A stretch of 64,000 nucleotides of DNA from Hyparrhenia diplandra (Eukaryota; Streptophyta; Magnoliopsida; Poales; Poaceae), in assembly GCA_015847255.1 (NCBI GenBank), contig JADLZK010008802.1, forward strand, positions 1 through 64,000, given 5' to 3'. Numbering within the stretch: position 1 is the first letter of the stretch; each line of letters opens with the position of its first letter. A model generated the notes under the pieces. That model had not been told where the DNA came from. It made no database searches and saw only the letters and a list, made by a program, of their open reading frames with translations. Shown one piece after another: positions 11,540-22,181 of this stretch. The position numbers and the translations under genes are program-made.

Positions 11540-11965
11540 TTATATCACAAAACATGCCATGGCGTGGTGGTTTAACTTAGCATTTTTGTACAAGAGCTCT
11601 CGAGGTTCGATCCCTATGTGCCTCATGTTTTTCAAATTTTTGTTATAGGATTTATTATGGTCTAGTTACTATAAAGAAATAAAAGATCCCAATTTGACAG
11701 AGATAGATGCTTGTCCTAGTGGTTAAGACGCCACATTTTATCCTAGAGGTCCTAGGTTCAAACCCCATATGCCACACATTTTTTCAATAGTTTTTGTTTT
11801 ATGGGATTTATTACTTTTAAATCAATATATAAAAACAATAGAGCACCCCATTATAACACAAATGGATTCTTGTCCTAGTGGTCAAGGCAAACAACCCTTC
11901 ATGTGAGAGGTCTTGAGTTCAAGACCCCTGTGTGCTTCTCTTTTTGCAATATATTTTGCTATTTA
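11540..11965 (+). repeat. Three tRNA-like (SINE-like) units in tandem
   Basis: Three diverged units about 150-160 bp apart each carry an A-box-like motif (GTGGTTTAACTTAGC; TAGTGGTTAAGACG; TAGTGGTCAAGGCA) and a B-box-like motif (GGTTCGATCCC at 11604; GGTTCAAACCCC at 11755; GAGTTCAAGACCCC at 11915). Each is followed by T-rich sequence. None folds into a functional tRNA by inspection. They are probably tRNA-derived repeats residing near the right end of the CACTA element. Confidence 0.5.
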
Positions 11966-12243
11966 TTTCAATGACAGTTTGACTAAGTCACAAAAACCCA
12001 TCATGTGGTGTCACAAAAAAAACCGCTCACGGCAATCATATACGTGACAAAAAGCAAACCTGCTTTGTCATATATAGTGCACTCTTATGTGATGACCAAA
12101 AGTCTTCCGTCACAAATAGTGATGGTGCACGTAATTTTTGTGACAACATCGAGGTTTTCGTCATATTATGGTACATTATATGGCGATTTTTAAAGCCAAA
12201 TCCACGAGGTCGTTTTGTCATAAAAATGGATATTCTTGTAGTG

Positions 12244-12887
12244 TCTTCATCGTTGCAACGTCGTCTTTCCATCTTTCCAAGTTTCGCCTCTTGTCTTGAG
12301 TTGCCAACACTTTGAATGTGTCCCATGAGCACTTGTGTTGGCTTACCGCGATCGGTTAGACAAGAACGAAGTTAGTACTCTCAATCCTAAATGCATATGC
12401 AAGTCAATTGGACCTAGAAGCACTTCACCAAAGGATTGTCGCGGCATCCCTCTTGATAGTCGGCTATCTATCCTATAATGTGATCACACGCTCTATCGTG
12501 TCTTGATCACCGAAAGAAAACCCTATCAAGATATCTTTGCCTTGATCTCCGGGTTCCTCTCAAGCCGATCACCGAGCTTGACGACACTACAAGAAATGGT
12601 GCTTTACATGACGGTTTATGGTGACGTTCTAAGAAAACATCACGTAATTGTATTTATGCGTGGCGGTTCATTCATGAAGTGATACATCTATGATGGCAAG
12701 TTTAGTTATTGTCATCGTTGAGCGTCCACAGATCTTGATCATCGCGATCCATCAAGTCCACCGACATTGTCCATGTTCATGATCATCATGCTCCTTGTCA
12801 TCCACCTAATCCTATCTCAAGTCATACACTTAGAGCAAGGATTAGTCCACAAGTGTGTCATCAATTTCCAAAACCAAACATGAGATT
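12244..12887 (+). mobile_element. GAAAGGTCC-type repeat, copy A, right part
   Basis: This continues copy A after the CACTA element. It matches copy B from about 18048, sharing AAATGCATATGCAAGTCAA, GATAGTCGGCTATCTATCC and the final CAAAACCAAACATGAGATT. It is itself interrupted at about 12593..12735 by a second CACTA-type end. Confidence 0.75.
12593..12735. mobile_element. Small CACTA-end fragment inserted in repeat copy A
   Basis: CACTACAAGAAATGGTGC at 12593 looks like another CACTA terminus. About 140 bp here are absent at the matching place in copy B (near 18390..18400). No second CACTA terminus is seen, so it is a fragment or a tiny deletion derivative. Confidence 0.5.
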
Positions 12888-13376
12888 TTAGGGATTGAGC
12901 CCACGCGGCCTTTCCTATATATTTTCCTTTTCTTTTTTTTTTTTCTTCTCCTTCTTTTCCTTTTTTATGCATGCCCAAAATAATACTTATACAATTTATA
13001 TATAATTGCAAATATTTATATTTCTCCTTCCCATAGTTCAATTTATGAGAGAGAATATTTTGGGCACTTATAAAATTGTATATTTGTTAGCATACGGGTT
13101 TTCAGTGTTATTATTATTATTTTCCCAGAGATAATTTGTAGATATCGTTCATGCTCGTACTCCATATTTCATGTGATCTCAAATATCTATTGCCACCATA
13201 TGCTCAACAAGCAGTCAACAAAGAAACATATTTTCTATATGATGGGGTTCTTGTATGGGGTTTTAGAAAACATTTTCAGGGGTTTTGTGGAAAGTAAATC
13301 AGGTTTTAGTTGTTAATTATAAAAAGTTTAATTTTTTTAGTGAATTTTAAAATGATGTAAAAACACGGGTGTTACA
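12888..13376 (-). mobile_element. LTR-like sequence beginning TGTAACACCC (minus strand)
   Basis: Read on the minus strand, it starts at 13376 with TGTAACACCCGTGTTTTTAC, a common start of grass Gypsy LTRs. It runs to the end of repeat copy A and probably continues at 1435..1646 on the other side of that insertion, where sequence of similar type occurs. It contains a poly-pyrimidine stretch and nothing coding. Confidence 0.45.
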
Positions 13377-15420
13377 CAAACCAATATGGATTCATCGGGG
13401 AGAGAACCATCCAAGACTGTTTAGCCTGGTCTTTCCAATTCCTGCATCTTTGTCACCATTCTAAAAAGAGGTTGTGATCCTCAAGCTTGACTTTGAGAAA
13501 GCGTTTGATAAAGTGGAACACCCGGTTGATCCTAGATATTCTACTTCACAAGGGTTTCCCAGCTAAATGAATCTCATGGATCAACATGCTCCTTAAGTCA
13601 GTCTCTTCCTTAGTTCTCTAAATGGTGTGCTAGGTAAAACCTTTGTTTGTAAAAGAGGAGTAAGGCAAGGTGACCCCCTATCCCCACTCCTCTTTGCATT
13701 GGCAATCGATCTTCTTGACCCATTGTAAATGAGGCTTGGAGAAAAGGGTTCCTTAAACACCCAATTCTGAAAAATTTTGGAGGGACTTTCCCATTGTACA
13801 ATATGAAGATGATACCCTCCTTATTATGCCCTGCCGATCCTCGGACCCTTTTTACCACGAAATGCTTGTTGAGATCATTTTCTAATTCCTTTGGGTTGCA
13901 TGTTAATTTCGAGGAAAAGCTTCATGGTTCCCATCAACACATCTGCCGACAAGTTGCACCTAGCCAATACTTTTTGGCTGCACCTGCTGCTCTTTGCCGT
14001 TCACTTACTTGGGGATCCCTCGGCATCCATAAACCCTCGGCCGGGACTTTGCACCTCTTATTCAGAGAATTGAGGCTAGAACTCTTAGTTTTTGATAAAA
14101 TGGTCTCCTATCATGGCAAACTCATTTTGGTAAATTCAGTGCTTTCTTCAATACCAACCTTCTTCATGTGTACTCTTATGCTTCCTCCTCCAGGTGGTTG
14201 AACAAATTCATAACTATCGAAAGCACTATCTTTGGAGTGGCGGTGATATCAACAGGAGAGGGAAATGCCTAGCTGCATGGGAACCATTCTGCCGACCCAA
14301 AGCTGAAGGAGGCCTTGGGATTATTGATATACACACTCAGAATAAAGCCCTTCTAATGAAGTTTCTTGACAAGTTCTATAACTCTACAAATGTGCCTTGG
14401 GTCAAGCTTACTTGGGAGAAACTATATTTCAACAGTAAAACACCTCCACATGCCAGAAGTCCTGTAGGATCCTTTTGGTGAAAAGAGATCCTCAAACTTA
14501 GTGAAGTGTTCAGAAAATTCACTCACTGTCAACCAAATGCAGGTAACTCGATATTGTTTTGGTCTGACCTTTGGATTGTTTCCTGTCTTAAGGACGGTTA
14601 TCCATGTTTACTCTCTTATGCCAAAAACAAGAAGTGCTCCATCAAATTTTTACCTAGAAGGTGATACCAACATTTTTTTTTTCTACCTCTCTCTAGCCGG
14701 GCTATTGCTGAGCTTACTGATCTTTAGGCTTTGATAGAACCTTCAACTCGAGATCCAGGTTCAAATGACAGATGGGTTTATAATTGGAATTCCTCCTCCA
14801 TTTTCTCCTCAAAGAAGGTTTATAAATTGTTGCAAGGCTCTCGGGAGGTTTCTCCTCTTTTTAAGTGGTTGTGGTCGGAGACTAGGCAAACACAAGTTCT
14901 TTTTTGGTTATTGCTCAAGGACAGATTAAATACCGTAAACATGCTTAGAAGGAAAAATATGCACCTTCCTAGAAGGCTACTGTTGTGCCATTTGCAACTT
15001 AAATGTTGAAGAGACTCTGCATTCCATCTGTTCTTCGATTATCCATTCACTCAATCTTCTTTGGAATCTGATTGGTATTTTTGGGATCTCTCCCTGCCTC
15101 CTTTGGATATGATTATACAGTCTACAATGAACTTTGGAAGAGCATTTTTCAGGAAAATTGTCATTGCAGCCTGTCGGTCAATATGGACTTGAAGAAATGG
15201 TTTGATCTTTGATGGTAAACCCTGCACATTGCTGAGTTGGAAAGCTACCTTTAAGGAGGAGATTGGCTTTTGTATCAAGGCCAAGCCGTGCCGGCTCACT
15301 CAAAATTTGGTTGGAGAATATAGCTTAAGAAATCATGTATTTTCTTTTTTGAGCTTTGCAAGCTACTTGCACCTCTCATGCACTTGTATTTGTTTTTGAC
15401 TCTATTTAAAGAAAATAAAA
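13377..15420 (+). mobile_element. Degenerate L1-type LINE, ORF2 (reverse transcriptase and zf-RVT)
   Basis: Conceptual translation in shifting frames gives typical plant non-LTR reverse transcriptase motifs. These are LKLDFEKAFDKV near 13480, RQGDPLSPLLFALAIDLL near 13660, and an active-site motif read as YEDDT near 13800 (YADD in active elements). A thumb/zf-RVT part follows (EQIHNYRKHYLWSGGDINRR near 14197; WSDLWI near 14565). Stops and frame changes occur throughout, so it is dead. The endonuclease domain is missing, meaning the copy is 5'-truncated. It ends near an A/T-rich tail at about 15410. Confidence 0.8.
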
Positions 15421-15429
15421 AATTTTTTT

Positions 15430-16500
15430 TTTCCCTACTGAGCCCTAAAAAAACATACAAATTTAATGCCCTTCTCTACAGGATAGGAGCATGTTTGATT
15501 TAGAGAAAATGGGCTATATAGTAGATATTGGTTTCTTTTGGTTGAACCAGAATAAAATCTGCTTATATATGTCGGCCGTGTCCAAGTCAAATCTCTTGCA
15601 AGTTTCGAGCAGTGACGACTAAGCTTTAGTTTAAGACTATCATCAGAAAAATAATAACAAGAAAGGCCCGATCGGCCCAGGGAATTGAAGCCCCCGGCCA
15701 GGAGTTGCATGAGCCTTTATCACCGATGCTAGTTGGGCTGGCATCGATGATATATCCAGCTACTCGAACTTTTGTGTTGGCGGCACCTAGCTAATCATGT
15801 ACCCGTGACGGTGAATAGCTTCTCACTGCCCTAGTGCTGTTTTTTCGTACTTTTGTTTTGTCGCATCGCATCGCTTGCCGTTTCTCTTAATTAATTCTCT
15901 CCCAGCACGCACAAATTATCTGTTGCCGTCCCCTCGTTTATTGTATTCCAAAAAATTCTCTCGCTTAATGAAATACGCGCAAAAGTGCCTTTGGGTGGGC
16001 GTGATCTCGAAAAAAAAAAAAAAACAATGCATCTAGACAACAAAATGTATAGACGAAAGAAAGTCAAAATAACTTATATATTTCAGAATGGAAAGAGTAA
16101 TGCAAATAAGTTAAGCGGTAAGAAAACCTTAACTCGCTAGCTAGATAGAGGAGGCCGACGGCGATGATTGTGTGTAAGGTGATGCAATAAACTATTATTG
16201 GGATTATTGGGACGGACGGATGCATCGGAGCACCATTTGGACGATTCACGGGTGTTTTGTCACGGGTGGTATATATGCATGCCGACGTCCATCACGGCAA
16301 TCAGATCATCTAAGCTACTAAGCTAGCATATATAAACACACTGTATAGTAGTACCACCATCCATCCGTCTCCAATAATTCCTCGATCGATCGAGATATAC
16401 ATGCATACAATGCCCGCTTGCATCATAGTAATAAAATAATAATAAAACTACGCTAGCTAAGCTGCATTATATTGCATTTTTTCATTCACTGATTTATTTT
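15430..16500. other. Intergenic sequence, nothing recognised
   Basis: Only short AT-rich ORFs and simple palindromic words (CTAGCTAG, CGATCGATCGA) are present. I see no gene, RNA or clear transposon end. Confidence 0.5.
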
Positions 16501-16539
16501 TTCAAAAGCGCGCATTGCACGTTCTTCATTATATAGGTG

Positions 16540-16742
16540 TATAACCTCTTCAAGGCGGTCGGCTGTCGCAGATGTAGGAGGTCGGTCAGGGACTCCATGG
16601 CGGCCAACTAGTGGGTCCGCGACATCACAGGAGCGTACACGGTCGTCGTTCTCGTCGAACTTTCAGTACTGTGGGTCAAGCTGCAAGGTATCACACTCCA
16701 GCCGGGGCTGCCAGGTTGATTTGGAAGTGGACTTCAAGAGGT
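16540..16742 (+). mobile_element. LINE ORF2 C-terminal fragment, part 1 (before repeat copy B)
   Basis: In shifting frames it reads like the region of grass L1 ORF2 between the reverse transcriptase and the zinc finger (VRDSMAAN, WVRDITGAYT, then IWKWTSRG just before 16742). The reading continues directly after the inserted repeat, at 18542, with QYSSSSAYRL. The 5' part of the LINE is absent. Confidence 0.7.
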
Positions 16743-18531
16743 GAAAGGTCCTAATGGCTAGGAGGGGGCTTGAATAGCCTATAAAAATGTCTACAACAAC
16801 ACTTAAGCAACACCGTTAGTAAATAAGATGGTGTAGCGTAACAAGCGGTGCTACAAGCTAACTAGGCAAGCCACCTAGCAATTCTAGCAAAACTAATATC
16901 TCTAATCACACAGAAGAGCTAGGTTGCTAAGTTACTCCTAGGTGATCAAGATAAAGCAACTAATTTAACACTAGGAGCTAAACAAGCTAACTAAGTTAAC
17001 AAGCTACACAAGGCAAAACTAGTAAGGTAAAGCGAAGAGGTGCTAGAATACGATACCACCGAGTAGAGTAGAGGATGTTGCCAATCGCGATGTCAATAAA
17101 AATCTCCAACGAGCTTAATACACTTGACACGATGATTTTTACCAAGGTTCACGTGTTAGCCGACACGCTACTCCTCGTTGTGGCGATACACCCGCTTGAT
17201 GATTCACAAGTTTAATGGCGGTGCAAAATCCCTCGGAGGGAGCTCAATGAATCACTCGCAAGAGGGATCCACAAGCCACGAGCAATCCACTAGTGATGCC
17301 TTTTCGCGAATCTCCGCGAGGGAAAGGCTCAACCCCTCACAAGTCCACCGGTGTGGCCTCGAACAAGCTCCGGGTCGAGCTCAACACCTCAACCAACTCC
17401 AAGCCGCTAGGGAACCAAGCAAATTCCCAAAAGAAACAAGAATCCCGACTCATCAGAAGAACAAGTGCCTCTAAATGCAATCATCAAGCAAGCAAGCGCA
17501 CTTGAATCTCACTCAATCTCACCAAAGATCGAAATTAGGCAAGAGAGATGAGTGGAGGGAGTTTCTTTTGCTGAAGAGGATGTTAGAGTGTTCAAATGTG
17601 CAAGATAGATTCCCACGAACCGGCCACACCTCTATTTATAAGCCCCCAAAGAGATGGTGAAGTTGGGGGCAAACACATCCATCTACGCACGCGGCGGACG
17701 CGCCCGGCGCCTTAAGAAATTCAAATCTCGGCGATAGCCGTTAGCGTCCATCGGTCAAGGTCGGCGTCCGGCGCGCCCGGCGTCTTCTGCGGACCCCTCA
17801 TTTGCAACCCCTCGTTTGCTTGACGTCTACCGTAATGCGTCGCCGCCGTTGTCACATGCCGCATAAAAGATCCACCACATGCGCGGGGACGCGGAGGATA
17901 AAAATCCACGGTGTCCGGCGCTCAAGATCCGGACTCATAGACGCACCATTTTCTAGCTAAGGCGATGCCACCATGCGCCGGACGCTTTGGAGCTAGCGTC
18001 GGGACGCTGCGCGGACCCAGCGTCCGGCGCGGCTTTGTTGAAGCACACCGTCATTTGCGTCATCGCCTTTGCTTCTTTCTAAGTTCGCCACTTGCCTCAA
18101 GTTGCCAACACGTCAAAGTACATCTCGATAGCACATGTGTTAGCATTTCGCAAAGCGATTTGTCAAGAGCGAAGTTAGTGCACTAGATTCTAAATGCATA
18201 TGCAAGTCAACATGAAACTAGAGGCACTTCAAATTCGGATTAGCCATGGAATTCCCCTCTTGATAGTCGGCTATCTATCCAAAGCGTGATCACACTCTCT
18301 ATAGTGTCTTGATCGTAGAAAGCAAACCCTTTCAAGTTATGTCTTTGCCTTGATCTCAGGGTCCTTTCCTTTCCAACACGTGAGCTCGATGATCCACCAT
18401 GTCCATCATCAATGTCCATGTCCATGGTCATGTTGCTCCATGTCATCCATGCAATCCTATCTCTTAAGCACACTTAGAGTAGAGGATTAGCATAATAGGG
18501 TGTCAATAATTATCAAAACCAAACATGAGAT
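16743..18531 (+). mobile_element. GAAAGGTCC-type repeat, copy B, complete, 1.79 kb
   Basis: The element runs from GAAAGGTCCTAATGGCTAGG to AACCAAACATGAGATT and is flanked by a perfect 10-bp duplication, TTCAAGAGGT (16733..16742 and 18532..18541). A 9-10 bp TSD suggests a Mutator-like element, although I see no long terminal inverted repeats; non-TIR MULEs are known in plants. No conserved ORF is present. It lies in a LINE ORF whose codons join across the site once one TSD copy is ignored. It is the intact reference for copy A. Confidence 0.85.
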
Positions 18532-18541
18532 TTCAAGAGGT

Positions 18542-19285
18542 CAATACTCTAGCTCTTCGGCCTACCGCTTGGCGTGCTTCGTCGGATCATCGCAAGTCCT
18601 TAGCGCCAAAGAGCTTTGGCGGCGGTTTGCTCCACCAAAAGTGAAGCGCTTCTTACGCCTTGCCATTCACGAGAGATTGTGGGCGGCGAGTGGCGGATGC
18701 GGCATGGCCTGCGATCGATGATGGACTGCGCCCTTTGCTCCCGGGGAGGCGAGACCATCGACCACATCTTCGCCGCATGTGTCCTCATCGGGGAGCTTAG
18801 GTTTTCGCCTCCTGTGTTTGGTAGGGCTAGACCACTGTGCCCAACTCCGAGCTCCACCACCGTCTGTTTTGTGGCTGCACTCTTCGACAGCGGTGTCGAC
18901 ACCATGCGTAGAGGTTTCAGCTCTTTGGTGTTGCTTGTCTCTGGGAAGTGTGGAAAGAAAGTAATCGCCGCGCCGACAACGTCTCCACCTCACTGCGCAG
19001 CTCATGGACAGGGTGATGGCTCAAGTTGACGAGTGGTGTGTGGTCGGATTCAAAGCGTTGGCGCCCTGCTTTCGGCGCATTGCGGTAGAGTCGGGCGCCG
19101 TTAGTCGCGACAACGGGTTTCTTAGTTTAGTACGCCCCCTTGCTCCGCCCGTTTGGCCGGCGATCTTTGTTCAAGTGTGGCCACCTATGCCCCGCGTCAC
19201 CTTGCCAACGGACGTCGTGGATGTAAAAACTCGCTGATTTCCTTAACGCAGTACTTGTTATAATGCACGCTTTCAAAAAAAATTG
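18542..19285 (+). mobile_element. LINE ORF2 C-terminal fragment, part 2 (zf-RVT and 3' tail)
   Basis: Reading resumes with QYSSSSAYRL, then APPKVKRFLRLAIHERLW, then CALCSRGGETIDHIFAAC. These are the SSAYR and zf-RVT (C..C...H...C) signatures of plant L1 ORF2. The 3' end is short and A-rich, about 19275..19283. Frame breaks are present. It is not a host gene. Confidence 0.8.
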
Positions 19286-19383
19286 ATAAATATTAGCATG
19301 TTTTTTTACTTGAATTTCATATCGATCCAGAACTGCGTATGTCTTATTCTGTCTTATTCTGAAGGAAGTAGAAAATAATAATG

Positions 19384-19490
19384 TATTCCCTCCATTTTAA
19401 ATTATAGGTCACTTTAATTTTGTTAGTTCATCTATTTTTATTATGTATCTAGAAAACAAAAAGTTATAATTTGGAAGGGAAGGAGAGCAT
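19384..19490. mobile_element. Stowaway-like MITE remnant
   Basis: It begins TTCCCTCCATTTTAAATTAT and ends with TTATAATTTGGAAGGGAAGG. This is the CTCCCTCCR terminal pattern of grass Stowaway MITEs, in a damaged form. Confidence 0.55.
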
Positions 19491-20093
19491 ATGGAAGAAG
19501 AGGAGGGGTATGAAGTATGAAATCAAAACAAAAAACGTGGGCGTGACAGATGCAGATGGGATGGGATGATCGATCTCGATATGGGGGCGGGGGGGGGGGC
19601 GGGGGCGGGACAGGCGGCTGATGAATCGATGGATCCGATCACAGGCGGCACAAGTAGTAGGCTGGCCTGGGTGAGCTCAGCCAGCTCGTGAACCCCAGGA
19701 GGCCACGGGCCAGGAGGCATGCAGAAGAAGCTGATGAGGGTCGTGGTCGCGTGTCGCTCCCTTCCACCCGCATGTGAGCAGCGGCGGGGCCGGCCGTGGC
19801 TGTGGCTGCGGCCGGGCCCCGTCGTCGTCTAGCGCTATCTGGGCGGCCATTGCTGCCGCGACCTGCTTTCATTTGGTTGATCGATCGATCTGTTCCTGAA
19901 TAATGCATACTCCAGCGGGCGGCCGGCTGCAGGTTTGTAGGTGTTTGCGTTTGGCGTTGCAATGCTAGCTAGCTGCTTTGGAATTGGAATTCTGCAACTG
20001 CATGCTAGGACCGATTGAGTAACTGATAACGCCTCCCGTGACCCATGCAACTCACTCAATCAGACTCTGCTGGCTTAGCAAAGCCCTCCGGCC

Positions 20094-20100
20094 TATAAAT
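20094..20100 (+). promoter_or_regulatory. TATA box of the beta-expansin gene
   Basis: TATAAAT lies 130 bp upstream of the expansin ATG at 20231, which fits a 5' UTR of roughly 100 nt. Confidence 0.65.
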
Positions 20101-20230
20101 ACGCGACATGCTGCTAACCGACGGCAGGGCAGGCCCATCTCATATCCACCGCCGCGCCAGCAAAAAGGAGCAAGAGAAAGAGCACAGCTAGTGGCCGGCA
20201 GCTAGCGCCCCGCCGTGGCCGACCATCGAC

Positions 20231-22181
20231 ATGGCGGTACTAGTGTGGTCCATGTCGTCCCGCGCCGTGGCTGCTGCGCTGCTGTGCCTGCTCGTGGCTC
20301 ACGGCAGCAACTGCGCCAAGCACAGCAATGGCAAGAGCCACAAGCAGGGGAGCCATGCCCATGCCCATGCCGCCCCGACCCCGTCTCCGTTTCCGTCTCC
20401 TTCTCCTCCTCCGGCGGCGGCTCCTCCACCTAGTGTGTACCCGACTCCAACGACAACGCCTCCGCCGGCCAGCAACGGCAGCAGCGACGGGTGGCTCAAC
20501 GCCCGTGCGACATGGTACGGCGCCCCCAACGGCGCTGGTCCGGACGACAACGGTGGCGCGTGCGGCTTCAAGGGCGTCAACATGCCACCATTCTCGGCGA
20601 TGACGTCCTGCGGCAACGAGCCAATCTTCAAGGACGGCAAAGGATGCGGCTCATGCTACCAGGTACTGCCATTGCCAGTACGCAAGGCAACGCAATGCGT
20701 GCCATCAGCGCCCCGGCAATAAGCTACCAATGGGAATTGGCATGGCAAATGCTGATATGCATATGATGGATGCAGATCCGTTGCAAGGCCCACCCTGCTT
20801 GCTCCGGCGTGCCGGAGACGGTGATCATCACGGACATGAACTACTACCCGGTGGCCCCCTACCACTTCGACCTCAGCGGCACCGCCTTCGGAGCCATGGC
20901 AAAAGACGACCGCAACGACGAGCTAAGGCACGCAGGCATCATCGACATCCAGTTCAAGAGGTAACGTACGATGCTAATTAATTAGCTAGAATATATACTC
21001 TAGAGCATTTCAATATATAGTTGCAGCAGCAAAAGCAATGCAGCATGCGTCACAATTGACCACAAAAGCAGCCTAGCTAGTCACCGGTATCTTGCAACTC
21101 AGTAAATGTTTTTGCTTTTTCTTGAACGGCCACAATGCAAGTACCTCCGAGACTAGTGGTACCGTGCCTATGCATTTCCAGCAGCAGTCTATGCATGATG
21201 CATGTACTTCAACTGATATATAATGTATGCACATGGGCCCAATTTAATCGTCCAAATTAATTAATGATATATACTTACTAATCAAGTAGATACTATATAT
21301 AGCTGGTGCAAAATTAACTTGAATGGCGTACGTGGTTATGTATTGTGCATTATACACGGAAGAGATTGCAATTGAGTAAGGTAAAGTCAAGTAGAAAGCA
21401 CCAAAAATTGGCATCACCATCAGCATTTATGTTACAATATGCATAAGTCAAGCATTTCCTTGTCCTTGACACTTGAATTTCGGATGTGACACATATGTAT
21501 GTATGTACTCCATCTAGTTAAGCTAGGCAGAGAGGACAGAGGTGAACGACACATAGAGTGACAGAGAGGTACTTTGTTGTAGCTAGCTAGCGAATTGTGA
21601 ATACCATACTGTATAAATGTCAGTGTCGTACATACTAAAGCACAAAATTAATTAGTTACGATGGATGTACTACCTACCTGTGTATGACAAGAACGGCAAG
21701 CTAGCTACTCCCTGTGTAGTAAGACAGAGATGGAGGACACTGCACAATTAAGTAGGAGCAACACTGCAAAATTATGATGCTGCTAACTTAATGGTAGCTA
21801 AATGAGGTTAATGATATATAAAATTGTGCATAATATTGCAGGGTTCCGTGCCAGTACCCTGGGCTGACGGTGACCTTCCACATCGAGCGCGGGTCCAACC
21901 CCAACTACCTGGCCGTGCTGGTGGAGTACGAGAACGGCGACGGCGACGTGGTGCAGGTGGACCTCATGGAGTCGCGCGCCGACGGCGAGCCCAGCGGCGT
22001 GTGGGAGCCGATGCGCGAGTCGTGGGGCTCCATCTGGAGGATGGACACCCGGCGGCCGCTGCAGGGGCCCTTCTCGCTGCGCGTCACCAACGAGTCCGGC
22101 AAGACGCTGGTGGCCGACCAGGTCATCCCGGCGGACTGGCAGCCCGACAACGTCTACAGCTCCATCGTCCAGTTCGACTGA
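20231..22181 (+). CDS. EXPB: Beta-expansin, three exons, intact
   Basis: Exons 20231..20662, 20776..20960 and 21842..22181 have GT-AG junctions and join in frame to 318 residues. The start is the first ATG after the TATA box and opens a hydrophobic signal peptide (about residues 1-28). A His/Pro/Ser-rich segment follows (about 32-80, including PTPSPFPSPSPPP) that is longer than in most beta-expansins. Next comes the double-psi beta-barrel (GH45-like) domain, with WYGAPNGAG, GACGF, GCGSCYQ and the conserved HFD in PYHFDLSG. The C-terminal CBM63 domain (exon 3) starts near VPCQYPG. Expansins act in the cell wall, loosening wall polymers without hydrolysis; the beta class in grasses acts on arabinoxylan-rich walls. 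The last intron is 881 bp. No frame break is present. The paralogue number cannot be decided. Confidence 0.93.

Larger units (their letters stand above)
2926..12243. mobile_element. CACTA (En/Spm-type) DNA transposon, non-autonomous, 9.3 kb
   Basis: The left end is CACTACAAAAATC and the right end, reverse-complemented, is CACTACAAGAATA. The element is flanked on both sides by the 3-bp duplication TCT (2923..2925 and 12244..12246), which is diagnostic for CACTA elements. Subterminal sequences carry many short motifs such as GTCATATA and GTCACAAA in both orientations, as expected for transposase-binding subterminal repeats. I find no transposase-like protein, so it is probably non-autonomous. 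It sits inside repeat copy A: sequence left of 2926 and right of 12243 together matches the uninterrupted copy B. The interior holds a solo LTR, a large inverted repeat, a tandem array and tRNA-like units, listed separately. Confidence 0.9.

Noticed and set aside
11690..11770. Possible functional tRNA gene
   Set aside because: A- and B-box-like motifs are present but the acceptor and anticodon stems do not pair; treated as a tRNA-derived repeat.
18616..19029. 137-codon ORF as a host gene
   Set aside because: CALCSRGGETIDHIFAAC is the zf-RVT motif of LINE ORF2, and the reading continues from the LINE part before 16742.
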